Shown here in pieces: positions 18,801 through 27,496 of a DNA stretch of 64,000 nt (position 1 is its first letter; each line of letters opens with the position of its first letter). The notes beneath the pieces were generated by a model. It had not been told where the DNA came from, made no database searches, and saw nothing but the letters and a program-made list of their open reading frames with translations. This DNA is from Rhizocola hellebori (GTDB lineage: Bacteria; Actinomycetota; Actinomycetes; Mycobacteriales; Micromonosporaceae). The DNA lies in the NCBI RefSeq assembly GCF_016862955.1, contig NZ_BONY01000042.1:20724-84723 (forward strand), in the 5' to 3' direction. Position numbers and translations under genes: made by a program.

Positions 18801-20575
18801 CTCTCGACCACCTGGCCAGAACCGACGCCGAACTCGCGCCAGCCGCGACGACAACGGGCGCCGAAGCGCTGGTGGCCCAGCTGGAGTCCTATGGCGTGGA
18901 GTACATCTTCGGGCTGTGCGGACACACCAACATCGCCCTGCTCGATGCGTTGAGCCGCAGCAGCATCCGCTTCGTCATCAGCCGCCACGAGCAGACCGCG
19001 GCCCACGCCGCCGACGGCTATGCCCGCGTCACCGGCAAGCCCGCAGTGCTGCTGACCCACGTCGGGCCGGGCCTGACCAACGCCGCCACCGGGGTCATGA
19101 CGGCAGCGCTGGACTCGGTGCCGATGATCGTCATTTCCGGCGACATCCCTTCGTACTACTACGGACGCCACCCGCATCAGGAGATCAACCTGCATACCGA
19201 CGCCGACCAGGCCGCGGTCTTCCGCCCCTTCGTCAAACGGGCCTGGCAGGTGCATCGGGTGGCGGATCTGGCCCGGTTCACCGAGCGTGCCTTCTGGACA
19301 GCGACCTCAGGCCGCCCCGGTGCCGTTCTGCTGAACGTGCCGATGGACCATTTCTCTCGTCGGGTACCGGTGGTGAGCTACCCGCTGCCGGAAGACGCCG
19401 GCCTGCCGGCGCTGCCCGTGCCGGTGGCGCAACGCATCGCCGCCGCGCTGCTGGGGGCGCAACGCCCACTGATCTATCTTGGCGGCGGGCTGCGCCGCGA
19501 CACGGGCCTGCACGCGCTGCGCCGGCTCATCGAGCACCTGGACATCCCGGTGGCCCACTCGCTGATGGCCAAGGGCGCGCTGCCCGACGAGCACCCGCTG
19601 GTCCTTGGCATGCCTGGTTTCTGGGGCCTGGAGCTGACCAACGAGACCACCCGCGACGCCGATGTGGTGCTCGCCCTGGCCACCCGCTTCGCCGAGACCG
19701 ATGCGAGCTCGTGGGACCGGCGCTACACGTGGCAGTTCCCGCCGAGCCGGCTGATCCAGATCGACATCGATCCGGCCGAGATCGGCCGCAACTATCCCGT
19801 CGAGATCGGCGCGGTGGCCGACGTGAACCAAGCCGTGCAAGCGATCGCCGACGCCGTGCTGGCCGCCCAGCCCGAGCCGGTTTCCCGGCCGCGGCTGCGG
19901 GAGCAGATCGCGATCTCACGCTCGGCGCTCTACGCGAGCAGCCGCGAACGCGGTCGCAGCGACCAATTTCCGCTTCGCCCGGAGCGAATCCTCACCGATC
20001 TGCGGGAGGCGCTGCCCAGCGACGCGGTTCTGGTCACCGATGTGGGATGGAACAAGAACGGCGTCGCCCAGTGCTATGAGCTGCCACCGGACGGCCGTTT
20101 CATCACCCCCGGCGGTGCTTCCACCATGGGCTTCGGCCCGGCCGCGGCGGTGGGCGTGCAGATCGCCCAGCCCGATCGCACGGTGGTGGCCCTGGTCGGC
20201 GACGGCGGGATGAGCGCCCAGCTGCCGGCGGTGCCGATGGCCGTGGAACAGGGCGCACCGGTCATCTTCGTGGTGATGAACAACCGGGCTCACGGCACCA
20301 TCTCGGATCTGCAAGCGGCCAACTTCGGCGCCAGCTTCGGCTGCGACTTCCTCGGCCCGGACGGTTTGCCCTACAGCCCGGACTTCGCCGCCTTCGGGCG
20401 AGCCTGCGGCGCGGACGGGTACACAGTGGACAGTGTGGACCAGCTCGGCGTGGCGTTGCGCGCGGCGGTGGCGGCACGCCGCCCGGCGGTCATCGACGTT
20501 CCGATGGTCAACGAGCCCGTCCCGACGCCGGGCCACTGGAACATCAAGGACATCTACCACGGCTTGTTCGAGTGA
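18797..20575 (+). CDS. thiamine-diphosphate-dependent enzyme (acetolactate synthase-like)
   Basis: 592 aa, ATG overlapping the aldehyde dehydrogenase stop. Three domains are expected: N-terminal Pyr domain with the conserved Glu in SRHEQTAAHAADGYARV, a central DHS-like domain (LIYLGGGLRRDTGLHAL) and a C-terminal PP domain with the ThDP motif GDGGMSAQ ... VVMNN. The family includes acetolactate synthases, sulfoacetaldehyde acetyltransferase and 2-hydroxyacid or 2-oxoacid decarboxylases. It lacks a regulatory small subunit neighbour, so a catabolic decarboxylase or lyase role is more likely than valine biosynthesis. The substrate is not determinable. Confidence 0.88.
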   Translation: MTLDHLARTDAELAPAATTTGAEALVAQLESYGVEYIFGLCGHTNIALLDALSRSSIRFVISRHEQTAAHAADGYARVTGKPAVLLTHVGPGLTNAATGVMTAALDSVPMIVISGDIPSYYYGRHPHQEINLHTDADQAAVFRPFVKRAWQVHRVADLARFTERAFWTATSGRPGAVLLNVPMDHFSRRVPVVSYPLPEDAGLPALPVPVAQRIAAALLGAQRPLIYLGGGLRRDTGLHALRRLIEHLDIPVAHSLMAKGALPDEHPLVLGMPGFWGLELTNETTRDADVVLALATRFAETDASSWDRRYTWQFPPSRLIQIDIDPAEIGRNYPVEIGAVADVNQAVQAIADAVLAAQPEPVSRPRLREQIAISRSALYASSRERGRSDQFPLRPERILTDLREALPSDAVLVTDVGWNKNGVAQCYELPPDGRFITPGGASTMGFGPAAAVGVQIAQPDRTVVALVGDGGMSAQLPAVPMAVEQGAPVIFVVMNNRAHGTISDLQAANFGASFGCDFLGPDGLPYSPDFAAFGRACGADGYTVDSVDQLGVALRAAVAARRPAVIDVPMVNEPVPTPGHWNIKDIYHGLFE

Positions 20576-20580
20576 CCCGC

Positions 20581-20612
20581 GGTCGCCCCCGGCAATGACG
20601 CCGGGGGCGACC
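20581..20612. terminator. hairpin after ThDP enzyme gene
   Basis: GGTCGCCCCCGGC and GCCGGGGGCGACC form a perfect 13-bp stem around AATGAC, 5 bases past the stop codon. Confidence 0.75.
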
Positions 20613-20628
20613 GCGTCGCCAGACCCAG

Positions 20629-20660
20629 AAGGCCGCGCGGAGGGCATCCCGCGCGGCCTT
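20629..20660. terminator. second hairpin between convergent ThDP and QuiC-like genes
   Basis: AAGGCCGCGCGG pairs with CCGCGCGGCCTT (12-bp stem, short loop). It lies just beyond the end of the minus-strand gene, so it probably terminates that gene or insulates the two. Confidence 0.7.
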
Positions 20661-20673
20661 CGCTCAATGGCGG

Positions 20674-23442
20674 CTATTGGGCTGCGTTTGCTTGCACGCG
20701 GTCGAGGTGGGCGCGGGTGGCGGCGATCGCCAGCCGGGCGTGTTCCTTGGCGCCGACCTGTGCCACGTGCGTGGCGCGTGGAATCTCTAGGGCGTAAGGG
20801 ATCCCGGCGGGAAGCGCGGCAAGAATGCCGGGCACGTCGATGCCACCCTCGCCGGGGAAGAGGCGCTCGAACCGCGCGGTGTGGATGAGACCCTCGTTCG
20901 TGGTCGGTACGGCGGCCGGCGCATCGCAGACATGGGCGAAGTGGAACCAGTGCGCGGGAAGTTCCCGAAGCTGGGCCACGCTCGAGCCGGAGCGGGCGAA
21001 ATGCAGCAGGTCCACCAGGATCCCCGCGTTGGGCTGATCGGCCGCGCGCAGCACCCGCGCCGCCTCCCCCAGGTCCGGCGTCTCCGTCCACGACGGGAAC
21101 TCCAGATCGACGGTCAGGCCGAGCGGCCGGGCCATCTCGCACAGCTGGGCGTACCGATCGATCTTGCGGGCCCGGTCGGGGTCGGGCAGTTGCGCGATGA
21201 CATGGCGCGCACCGAGTTCGGCCCCCGCCTCCAGGAAACGCTGGAAGTCGCGCGGGTCTTCGAAGGGGCTGATCCGGGCCAGCTCGATGTCGAGAACCTC
21301 GATGCCGGTGGCGGCCAGCCGCACCTTGGTGGTGCGCATCAACGCCGGATCGGTGGCCAGCGGGTAGTGCGGTTCCTGCATGGTGACCCGGGTCAGGCGC
21401 AGCCCCACGTACCGGTATCCGGCGTCGGCCGCGGCCTCCACCAGTTCCGGCGGGGAAAGGCTGAGCGCGGTCAGGTGGGCCAGCGAGTAGTCGTGCCGAA
21501 CCCCGTCGCGCGGCTGCGGGGTGTCCCGCAGCGTGATGAGGCGGCGCTGCCGATGGGCGGCCATGCGCACCGGTGCGCTGTTGGCGGCCCCGTAACCGGT
21601 GTAGCCGTCGATGCGCTGCACCACTTCGAAGAAGAGCCGCGAGCCGAGCATCTCGGTGTGGAAATGCAGGTATTCCCCGCGCTCGTCACGGTCGTAGAGG
21701 ATCGAGTTCTCGCGCATCGCGGTTAGCAGATCCGGCGGCAGGTCGAGCCGGGCTTCGAGGTCGTCGTAATAGTTGGCGGGGATGGCCAGCACCGGTGCGC
21801 CCAGCGCGCGCATGGCTTTGGCGCTGGCGATCGCATCATCGCTGGCGAAGGCGATGTGCTGCGGGCTCGGCACGGCCGGGGCCCAGTCCCCGCGGCGCAG
21901 CGGCGCGGTGTTGAAGGTGATCCGGATCCGGCCGGAGGCGTCGCTGGCGGCCCGGCTGCGGATCAGCCCGAACGGCGCGGCCACCTCGGTGGTGCCTTCC
22001 GAGTGCAGGCCCAGCACCGAGCGGTAGAAGAGCGCCACCTGATCGAAGTCGTCGATGGACTCGGTGAGCGAGAGGTGGTCGGTCGCGGTCACCAGGCCGT
22101 CGCTGCGGACTTCAGCGCCGGTCGCCGCGAAGTCGGCCCGCCAGCCGCTGGCCTCCGAACCGTTGCGGCAGAAGAAGACCGCGGTGCCGTCCGGCGCCGC
22201 CACCGAGCTCAGCTCGGCCTCGTCGGGCTGGCGGTTGCGCGGCAGGACCGGAGCGGCCAGCCGATCGGCGCGCTGGGTCGACGCCGCGGGATCGGTGCTC
22301 TCCACGGCCAGCGCGCAGATGGCCGCCGTCCCGGGCGGAACTGTCCTTTGTGGAGCAAAGTTCAGCAGGATCTGCGCCTTGCCCTGCTGCCACAGCTGCA
22401 CCGGCTTGGACCTGTGCTGCCCGGTGTGCGCGAACCCAAGCGCGGCAAGGGTGCGCGCCACCACCGGGCCGGAAACCTCGTCGACGGCAAGCTCGGTGAA
22501 GACATACCCGCCCAGCGCGGGCGCGGGTGGCAGGTCGGCTATCCGCACGCGCTCGCGTACCTGCGCCGGACCGCGGGTGCTGACCGACTCCTGCAAACCC
22601 AGGAGGGAACGCATTCCGTCGATGGCGGCATGGCGCGGGTCGGCCTGCCGGTAGACGTCGTTGAAGACCTCAAGCGAGAGCGGTCCGTCGTATCCGGTGG
22701 TGAGCACGTGACCGACGAACCCGCTCAGGTCGAACGAGCCGAGACCGGGAAACAGCCGGTGATGGCGGCTCCACTCCACCACGTCCATCTTCAGCCGGGG
22801 CGCGTCGGCCAGCTGCAGGAGAAACACCTTCGACCCCGGCACCACCCGGATGCCCGCCGGATCCTCGCCGCGCGAAAGCACATGGAAGCTGTCCAGGCAC
22901 AGCCCCAGCGCGGGATGGTTGGCGTGCCGCACGATCCGCCACGCATGCGGGTAGGTGTTGACGAAACGGCCCCAGGCCAAGGGCTCGTACGCGATGCGCA
23001 GACCGCGCCGGTGCGCCCGGTCGGCCAGCTCGTGCAGTTGCTCGGCGGCCAGGTCGTCATCGTCCACACAGTCCGCCGACTCCGACGAGCACACCAGCAG
23101 CGTCTGCGCCCCCAGCTGTTCCAGCAGGTCGAACTTGCGCTCGGCCCGGCGCAGGTTGGCCCGCAGCACATCGGGCGCCACCGCCTCGAAGTCGCGGAAC
23201 GGCTGATAGGCCACGATGGACAGACCTCGGCGCGCGCACTCCTGGCCCACCCGCTGCGGCGACCACGGCGACGCGATGAGGTCGTTTTCGAAGACTTCGA
23301 CCCCGTGAAAGCCGGCTGCCGCGGCGGCGGCCAGCTTGTCCTCCAGCGTTCCCGACAGGCAGACGGTCGCGATGGCCAGGCGTGGGGTGACGCCCAGAGG
23401 TGCGGCCAAGGGTGTGGTGGTGCCCAGTTCGGCGGTGAGCAT
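20674..23442 (-). CDS. QuiC-like 3-dehydroshikimate dehydratase fused to a second sugar-phosphate-isomerase-type barrel
   Basis: 922 aa. Residues ~20-290 are an AP-endonuclease-2/xylose-isomerase-like TIM barrel with likely metal ligands E153 (AYEPLAW), D184 and H187 (LCLDSFH) and E258 (LSLEVF). Residues ~305-620 are a two-module VOC/HPPD-like domain with the metal triad H456 (ATDHLSL), H529 (PQHIAF) and E606 (FFEVVQR). This two-part layout is that of bacterial QuiC1-type 3-dehydroshikimate dehydratases, which make protocatechuate and are ~600-630 aa long. An extra barrel occupies ~650-922, with its own acidic and His residues (LEFPSW, VDLLHF, ALEIPR). The reading frame is continuous. The dehydratase assignment rests on architecture. 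Confidence 0.85.
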   Translation of the reverse strand: MLTAELGTTTPLAAPLGVTPRLAIATVCLSGTLEDKLAAAAAAGFHGVEVFENDLIASPWSPQRVGQECARRGLSIVAYQPFRDFEAVAPDVLRANLRRAERKFDLLEQLGAQTLLVCSSESADCVDDDDLAAEQLHELADRAHRRGLRIAYEPLAWGRFVNTYPHAWRIVRHANHPALGLCLDSFHVLSRGEDPAGIRVVPGSKVFLLQLADAPRLKMDVVEWSRHHRLFPGLGSFDLSGFVGHVLTTGYDGPLSLEVFNDVYRQADPRHAAIDGMRSLLGLQESVSTRGPAQVRERVRIADLPPAPALGGYVFTELAVDEVSGPVVARTLAALGFAHTGQHRSKPVQLWQQGKAQILLNFAPQRTVPPGTAAICALAVESTDPAASTQRADRLAAPVLPRNRQPDEAELSSVAAPDGTAVFFCRNGSEASGWRADFAATGAEVRSDGLVTATDHLSLTESIDDFDQVALFYRSVLGLHSEGTTEVAAPFGLIRSRAASDASGRIRITFNTAPLRRGDWAPAVPSPQHIAFASDDAIASAKAMRALGAPVLAIPANYYDDLEARLDLPPDLLTAMRENSILYDRDERGEYLHFHTEMLGSRLFFEVVQRIDGYTGYGAANSAPVRMAAHRQRRLITLRDTPQPRDGVRHDYSLAHLTALSLSPPELVEAAADAGYRYVGLRLTRVTMQEPHYPLATDPALMRTTKVRLAATGIEVLDIELARISPFEDPRDFQRFLEAGAELGARHVIAQLPDPDRARKIDRYAQLCEMARPLGLTVDLEFPSWTETPDLGEAARVLRAADQPNAGILVDLLHFARSGSSVAQLRELPAHWFHFAHVCDAPAAVPTTNEGLIHTARFERLFPGEGGIDVPGILAALPAGIPYALEIPRATHVAQVGAKEHARLAIAATRAHLDRVQANAAQ

Positions 23443-23461
23443 GGGGACCTCTGCCTTCCTG

Positions 23462-23486
23462 ACGTTCGCATGAACGTACCAGATAG
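23462..23486. promoter_or_regulatory. inverted repeat in TetR/QuiC-like divergent promoter
   Basis: ACGTTC-GCAT-GAACGT (23462-23477) is a perfect 6-bp inverted repeat 20-35 bases upstream of the QuiC-like start and ~85 bases upstream of the TetR start. It is the best candidate operator for the adjacent TetR. The right arm continues into GAACGTACCAGATAG, similar to sequence upstream of the aldehyde dehydrogenase. Confidence 0.55.
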
Positions 23487-23559
23487 TTACTTATACACCG
23501 CACGGAACTGGCTGGGAAGACTTGGCTACAGTAGGTGTCGATGTGAGGGGGTAGCGCCG

Positions 23560-24213
23560 TTGGCCGCACAGTCAACCGGGGTCGCCGTGCAGCCTGCTGT
23601 CCGCGATGCCGACCGCACCAGGGCCGAGATCCTGGCGGTCGCCACCCACGAGTTCGCCGACAAGGGATACGCGGGCGCTCGCGTGGACGAGATCGCCGCG
23701 AAGACCCGCACCACCAAGCGAATGATCTATTACTACTTCGGCGGCAAGGAGAAGCTCTACATTGCTGTCCTGGAGCGGGCCTACACCGGGATCCGCGCCC
23801 TGGAACAACAGGTCGATGTGGACCACCTCGACCCGGCCGAGGCCATCGCCCAGTTGGCGGCGCTGACCTTCGACCACCACGAGGCCAATCCCGACTTCAT
23901 CCGGCTGGTCAGCATCGAGAACATCCATCGCGCCCAGCACCTTGCCCGCTCGGAGATCCTGCCCGGTCTGGCCGGCCCGGCCCTGGACGTGCTGACGCGC
24001 ATCCTGGAGCGTGGCCGGGCGGAAGGCCGCTTCCGCAACGATGTCGACGCCATCGACGTGCACATGATGATCAGCGCGTTCTGCGTTTTCCGAACCGCCA
24101 ACCGGTACACCTTCAAGGCAATCTTCGGCAGGGACATGCTCGATCCGGCGCGCCGGGACCAATACCGGCGGATGCTCGGCGAGCTGATCCTGGAATATCT
24201 CACCGTGCGCTAA
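23560..24213 (+). CDS. TetR/AcrR family transcriptional regulator
   Basis: 217 aa with a TTG start at 23560, chosen because GAGGGGG at 23545-23551 is well placed and the N-terminus suits the family. The helix-turn-helix spans about residues 40-66 (RVDEIAAKTRTTKRMIYYYF). The ligand domain includes LAALTFDHHEANPDFIRLVS. It is divergent from the QuiC-like gene, with a candidate operator between them, so it probably represses that gene and perhaps the rest of the cluster. Its stop overlaps the stop of the convergent citryl-CoA lyase gene. Confidence 0.9.
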   Translation: MAAQSTGVAVQPAVRDADRTRAEILAVATHEFADKGYAGARVDEIAAKTRTTKRMIYYYFGGKEKLYIAVLERAYTGIRALEQQVDVDHLDPAEAIAQLAALTFDHHEANPDFIRLVSIENIHRAQHLARSEILPGLAGPALDVLTRILERGRAEGRFRNDVDAIDVHMMISAFCVFRTANRYTFKAIFGRDMLDPARRDQYRRMLGELILEYLTVR

Positions 24214-25019
24214 CCCGGCGGCCGGCTTGCGCTGTCCACATAGGTCGGCAGGATCGACGGCGGCATGGGACCCTTGTTGCGCCTGCCCTGGGTGCTTTCC
24301 TCCCACGCGTGGGCCAGGATGCCGACGCTTCGGCTCAGCACGAACAGTCCGCGCGCAAGCGGCGCGGGGAAGCCCAGCTCGGCGTAGATGACCGCGGTCG
24401 CGCCGTCGATGTTCATCGGCACAGGCTTTGTCCGGCCTTGGTTGAGCAACGTCTCCACCGCCCGCGCCGCGCGCACATGTTGCCCGGCCACCACTCCCGC
24501 CGCCACCGCCCGGTCGACCAGCTCGAGCAGCGGGGCGCGGCGCGGGTCGACCGGGTGGAAGCGATGCCCGAACCCGGGCAGGTACCGCGACTTCGCCTGC
24601 CACGCCTCAACCACGACAGCCACCGCGGCGTCGAAGTCCTCCCCCGCCGCCTGGCGCGCCACTATCTCGTCGAGCAGCTCGACGCACTGTTCTCCAGCGC
24701 CGCCATGCACATCGCCAAGCGCGTTCACGGCCGAGGCCATGGCGTTGTTGAGGCCGACACCGCAGGTGACCGTCATCCGGGCGATCGCGATCGACGGCGC
24801 CTGGGGGCCGTGGTCGACCGAGGCGACCATCGCCGCCTCCAAAAGCGCCGCCTGCCGCGGATCGGGCATCGCCCCGCGGGTCAGCAGCCAGATCGTGGAG
24901 ACCAGCCCGGTCGAGCCAATCAGCTCCCCGACCGGCACGCCGCGCAGCTCCACCACGCCGGGCTCCATCCGGCAGATGCTGTTGCCCCACCAATCCGCGA
25001 CATCCGAAACGGTAACCAT
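24210..25019 (-). CDS. citryl-CoA lyase / citrate synthase-like protein
   Basis: 269 aa, shorter than true citrate synthases (~370-430 aa) and equivalent to their catalytic core. Active-site-like segments are VNALGDVHGGAGEQCVELL (first His), GFGHRFHPVDPRRAPLL (second His) and LARGLFVLSRSVGILAHAWEE (C-terminal helix with an Arg). Stand-alone proteins of this size are annotated as citryl-CoA lyases, cleaving citryl-CoA to acetyl-CoA and oxaloacetate or a related CoA ester. The start touches the CoA-transferase stop, so the transferase could make the CoA thioester that this enzyme cleaves. Confidence 0.85.
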   Translation of the reverse strand: MVTVSDVADWWGNSICRMEPGVVELRGVPVGELIGSTGLVSTIWLLTRGAMPDPRQAALLEAAMVASVDHGPQAPSIAIARMTVTCGVGLNNAMASAVNALGDVHGGAGEQCVELLDEIVARQAAGEDFDAAVAVVVEAWQAKSRYLPGFGHRFHPVDPRRAPLLELVDRAVAAGVVAGQHVRAARAVETLLNQGRTKPVPMNIDGATAVIYAELGFPAPLARGLFVLSRSVGILAHAWEESTQGRRNKGPMPPSILPTYVDSASRPPG

Positions 25020-26242
25020 CAGCTCGGCTCCTCCTCGGCCAGCGCGGCCGCTACGGAAAGGGGGGTGCGCAAGGCGAGCCGGTCAGCGATCAGCGCCTCG
25101 ATCTGCTGGTTGTGCTCGCCCAGCCGCGGCGGGGGCCCGGTCGGGCGCAGTGGCTCGCCATCGAGCAGCACGCCGTTTCCGGTCACCCGCAAGGTTCGGC
25201 CGGCATCACCGGGGAACCCGAGATCGGTGAAGAACCCGCGATGCTCCAGCTGCGGCAGCTCCACGGCCTGGGTCACCGAAAGAATCCGCGCCGCGGGCAC
25301 GCCCAGCGCCGGCAGGATCTGCTCCCATTGCGCCGCTGTGCGGGCCCGCAGCGCCTTGTTCAGCTCCAGATCGAGGGCCTCCCGGTGACATTTGCGCGCC
25401 TCCGCGTCGGCGAAGCGCGGATCGTCGATCAGATCCGAACGCTCGACCACGCGGCACAGGGTCTCGAACTGGCTCTGCCGGTTGGCCGCGATGTTGAGCT
25501 GGCCGTCGGCGGTGTCGAACGTCCCGGACGGGGCCGCGGTGGCGTTCTGCCGTCCCATCGGCGCCGGTGCGACCCCGCTGATGAGGTAATGCGTTGCGGC
25601 CCAACCCATCGCGGACATCGAGGCCTCAAGCATCGAGACGTCGATGAGGCAGCCCTCGCCGGTGCGCTCCCGCCCGGCCAGCGCGGCGGTGATCGCCAAG
25701 GCCGCCATCAGCCCGCCGATGGTGTCGCACACCGGGAAGCCGACTCGCAAAGGAGCTGTCTGGGGGGTACCGGTGATGCTCATCATCCCCGACAGCCCCT
25801 GGATGATCTGGTCATAGGCGGGCGCCTGGCTCATCGGGCCGGTCTGGCCGAAACCGGTGATGGCGCAATAGACCAGCATCGGATTCAGCTCGCGCAAACG
25901 GTCCCAGCCGAAACCGAGCCGCCCGAGCACACCGGCCCGAAAGTTTTCCACCACCACGTCCGCCCCGCGGACCAGCTCCTCGAAGACGGTCGCGTCCCGG
26001 TCGTCCTTGAGGTTGAGCTCGATGGACTTCTTGCCCGCGTTCTGCGCGAGGAAGGACGCGCCCATGCCCGCGCGATTCAGCTCCGCATCCGGGCCCAGCC
26101 GGCGGGCCAGGTCACCGGAGTCCGGGACCTCGATCTTCACCACTTCGGCGCCGTAGAGCATGAGCTGGTAACTGCAGTAGGGCCCGGCCAGCACGTTGGT
26201 GAGGTCGAGCACCCGAATGCCGCGCAACGGTTGGGTGGGCAT
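25019..26242 (-). CDS. CaiB/BaiF family CoA-transferase (class III)
   Basis: 407 aa from the ATG at 26242 (MPTQPLRGIRVLDLTNVLAG), with AAGGAG a few bases upstream. Family III CoA-transferase motifs are visible: GPYCSYQLMLYGAEVVKIE, QNAGKKSIELNLKD, ADVVVENFRAGVLGRLGF and the catalytic Asp in APAYDQIIQGLSGMMS. It moves CoA between carboxylic acids. It is coupled to citryl-CoA lyase and lies within the cluster containing the aldehyde dehydrogenase, ThDP enzyme and QuiC-like protein. The acid substrate is unknown. Confidence 0.92.
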   Translation of the reverse strand: MPTQPLRGIRVLDLTNVLAGPYCSYQLMLYGAEVVKIEVPDSGDLARRLGPDAELNRAGMGASFLAQNAGKKSIELNLKDDRDATVFEELVRGADVVVENFRAGVLGRLGFGWDRLRELNPMLVYCAITGFGQTGPMSQAPAYDQIIQGLSGMMSITGTPQTAPLRVGFPVCDTIGGLMAALAITAALAGRERTGEGCLIDVSMLEASMSAMGWAATHYLISGVAPAPMGRQNATAAPSGTFDTADGQLNIAANRQSQFETLCRVVERSDLIDDPRFADAEARKCHREALDLELNKALRARTAAQWEQILPALGVPAARILSVTQAVELPQLEHRGFFTDLGFPGDAGRTLRVTGNGVLLDGEPLRPTGPPPRLGEHNQQIEALIADRLALRTPLSVAAALAEEEPS

Positions 26243-26321
26243 CCGCTTACTCCTTATCCAGCCTCGACGGTCCACCGGTTGCTGGTTCGTGAGGCAGGCC
26301 GTACATTACACGCACGCCGCA

Positions 26322-26340
26322 CAGCGGTCCAGATGTACCG
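26322..26340. promoter_or_regulatory. possible operator upstream of CoA-transferase
   Basis: GCGGTCCAGATGTACCGC at 26324-26341 has 5-bp inverted ends (GCGGT/ACCGC), and its CGGTCCAGAT core resembles the motifs before the aldehyde dehydrogenase and QuiC-like genes. Related GGTCC words also occur near 26268 and 26346. Confidence 0.3.
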
Positions 26341-26365
26341 CTAGGTGGTCCGTCGAGAGATGGGG

Positions 26366-27421
26366 TCAGGAGCGTCTCGGCACGTTCGCGGGCCAGAACT
26401 CCAGGTACGAGGGCAGCCCGGCCTCGTCTTCGAACGCGACATAGCCGACGACCCCGCCGAACTGCCAGCGATCGATGGGCAGTCTCGCGCTGTGCTTCGG
26501 CGGGCCGAACCGCTCGTGGGTGGCGCGCCGATCGTCGGCGAACGAAAACCCGTACGGCAGCGGCAGTTCCAGTGCCAGCTCGGGAGTCGGCCGGCGGTAC
26601 TTGGCCGAGTACAGCCACCATCCGCTGGCGGCGTCGAGGTAGAAGGTGAGGGTCACGTTGGCCAATGGCGACTGCAGGCGCACCTCGCCCGTCCCGGTGT
26701 CGAGCTCGGCCACCGCGGCTTCCGGCTCGGGCAAGCCCAGCTGTGCCAGCAAACCCCGCAGCGGCTCGTCGGCCAGGCCCAGGCCGACCACGGCCGCGGC
26801 GTGCTCTCCGGTGTCCACCTGCGCGGGTTCGGGGCGCGGGGTAAACGGCTGGTAGGTGCGGTACAGGCGGTCGTGCAGCAGGACCGGATCCACCGCCAGC
26901 GGTGGCTTGACCAGCTGGTCGCGGCTGCGGGCGGAAAGCTCGAGCCCGTGTCGCTCGCAGAACTCCACAATCTCGGCGAAGTACTCCGCTTCCTCTTCCT
27001 CGTCGTAACCCAGCCAGTCGAAGACCATGGCCTCGACCAGGGTCGCCCCCTCCGGCGTGTCGAACTGGCCCTCGGTGTCGAGTTTCAGGATCGCCGGGCG
27101 GCCGGTCGCCGGCTCGTCGGGATGCAGCCAGTAGCCGAACAGGTCGCCGTTGAAGCCGTCCACCACCACAGCCGCGTGCGCCAGCACCTCGTCCATGGCG
27201 CGGCCGTTGGCGACCTGCCCGGGGTTGTCGTGCCCGCGATAGCGCGGATCCTGCAGCGAATGCAGCTCACCGGGTGCGAGCACGCGCACCTCGGCGAAGG
27301 GCTGCACCGAGTCCGGCCCGTGCAGCAGCCCGTCGAGTTGCAGCTCGACGAGGCGTCGCAGGTCCTGCGGTATGGCGCTGCCTTTTAGGCGACCGTCGAG
27401 ATAGTCTTCCACCCGGCCCAT
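26366..27421 (-). CDS. SMI1/KNR4 (SUKH)-like protein with extra C-terminal domain
   Basis: 351 aa, ATG at 27421. The N-terminal ~150 residues resemble SUKH domains: [51 protein letters not shown] and a following helix [17 protein letters not shown]. The C-terminal ~120 residues hold a beta-rich module with [19 protein letters not shown] and [19 protein letters not shown], reminiscent of immunity-protein-like folds. SUKH proteins often neutralise secreted toxins, but no toxin gene is adjacent, so a housekeeping role is also possible. It is divergent from mscR. Confidence 0.55.
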   Translation of the reverse strand: MGRVEDYLDGRLKGSAIPQDLRRLVELQLDGLLHGPDSVQPFAEVRVLAPGELHSLQDPRYRGHDNPGQVANGRAMDEVLAHAAVVVDGFNGDLFGYWLHPDEPATGRPAILKLDTEGQFDTPEGATLVEAMVFDWLGYDEEEEAEYFAEIVEFCERHGLELSARSRDQLVKPPLAVDPVLLHDRLYRTYQPFTPRPEPAQVDTGEHAAAVVGLGLADEPLRGLLAQLGLPEPEAAVAELDTGTGEVRLQSPLANVTLTFYLDAASGWWLYSAKYRRPTPELALELPLPYGFSFADDRRATHERFGPPKHSARLPIDRWQFGGVVGYVAFEDEAGLPSYLEFWPANVPRRS

Positions 27422-27496
27422 AACACTCCCTTGTCGACCCGGCACCAAGCCGGAGCCGACCCTAGCAACACCAAGCAATGTGCGGAGGAGACCATC

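Noticed and set aside
18797..26242. Oxalate degradation (formyl-CoA transferase plus oxalyl-CoA decarboxylase)
   Set aside because: The ThDP enzyme and CoA-transferase are in separate operons and the citryl-CoA lyase and QuiC-like genes do not fit; nothing specific for oxalyl-CoA was recognised.
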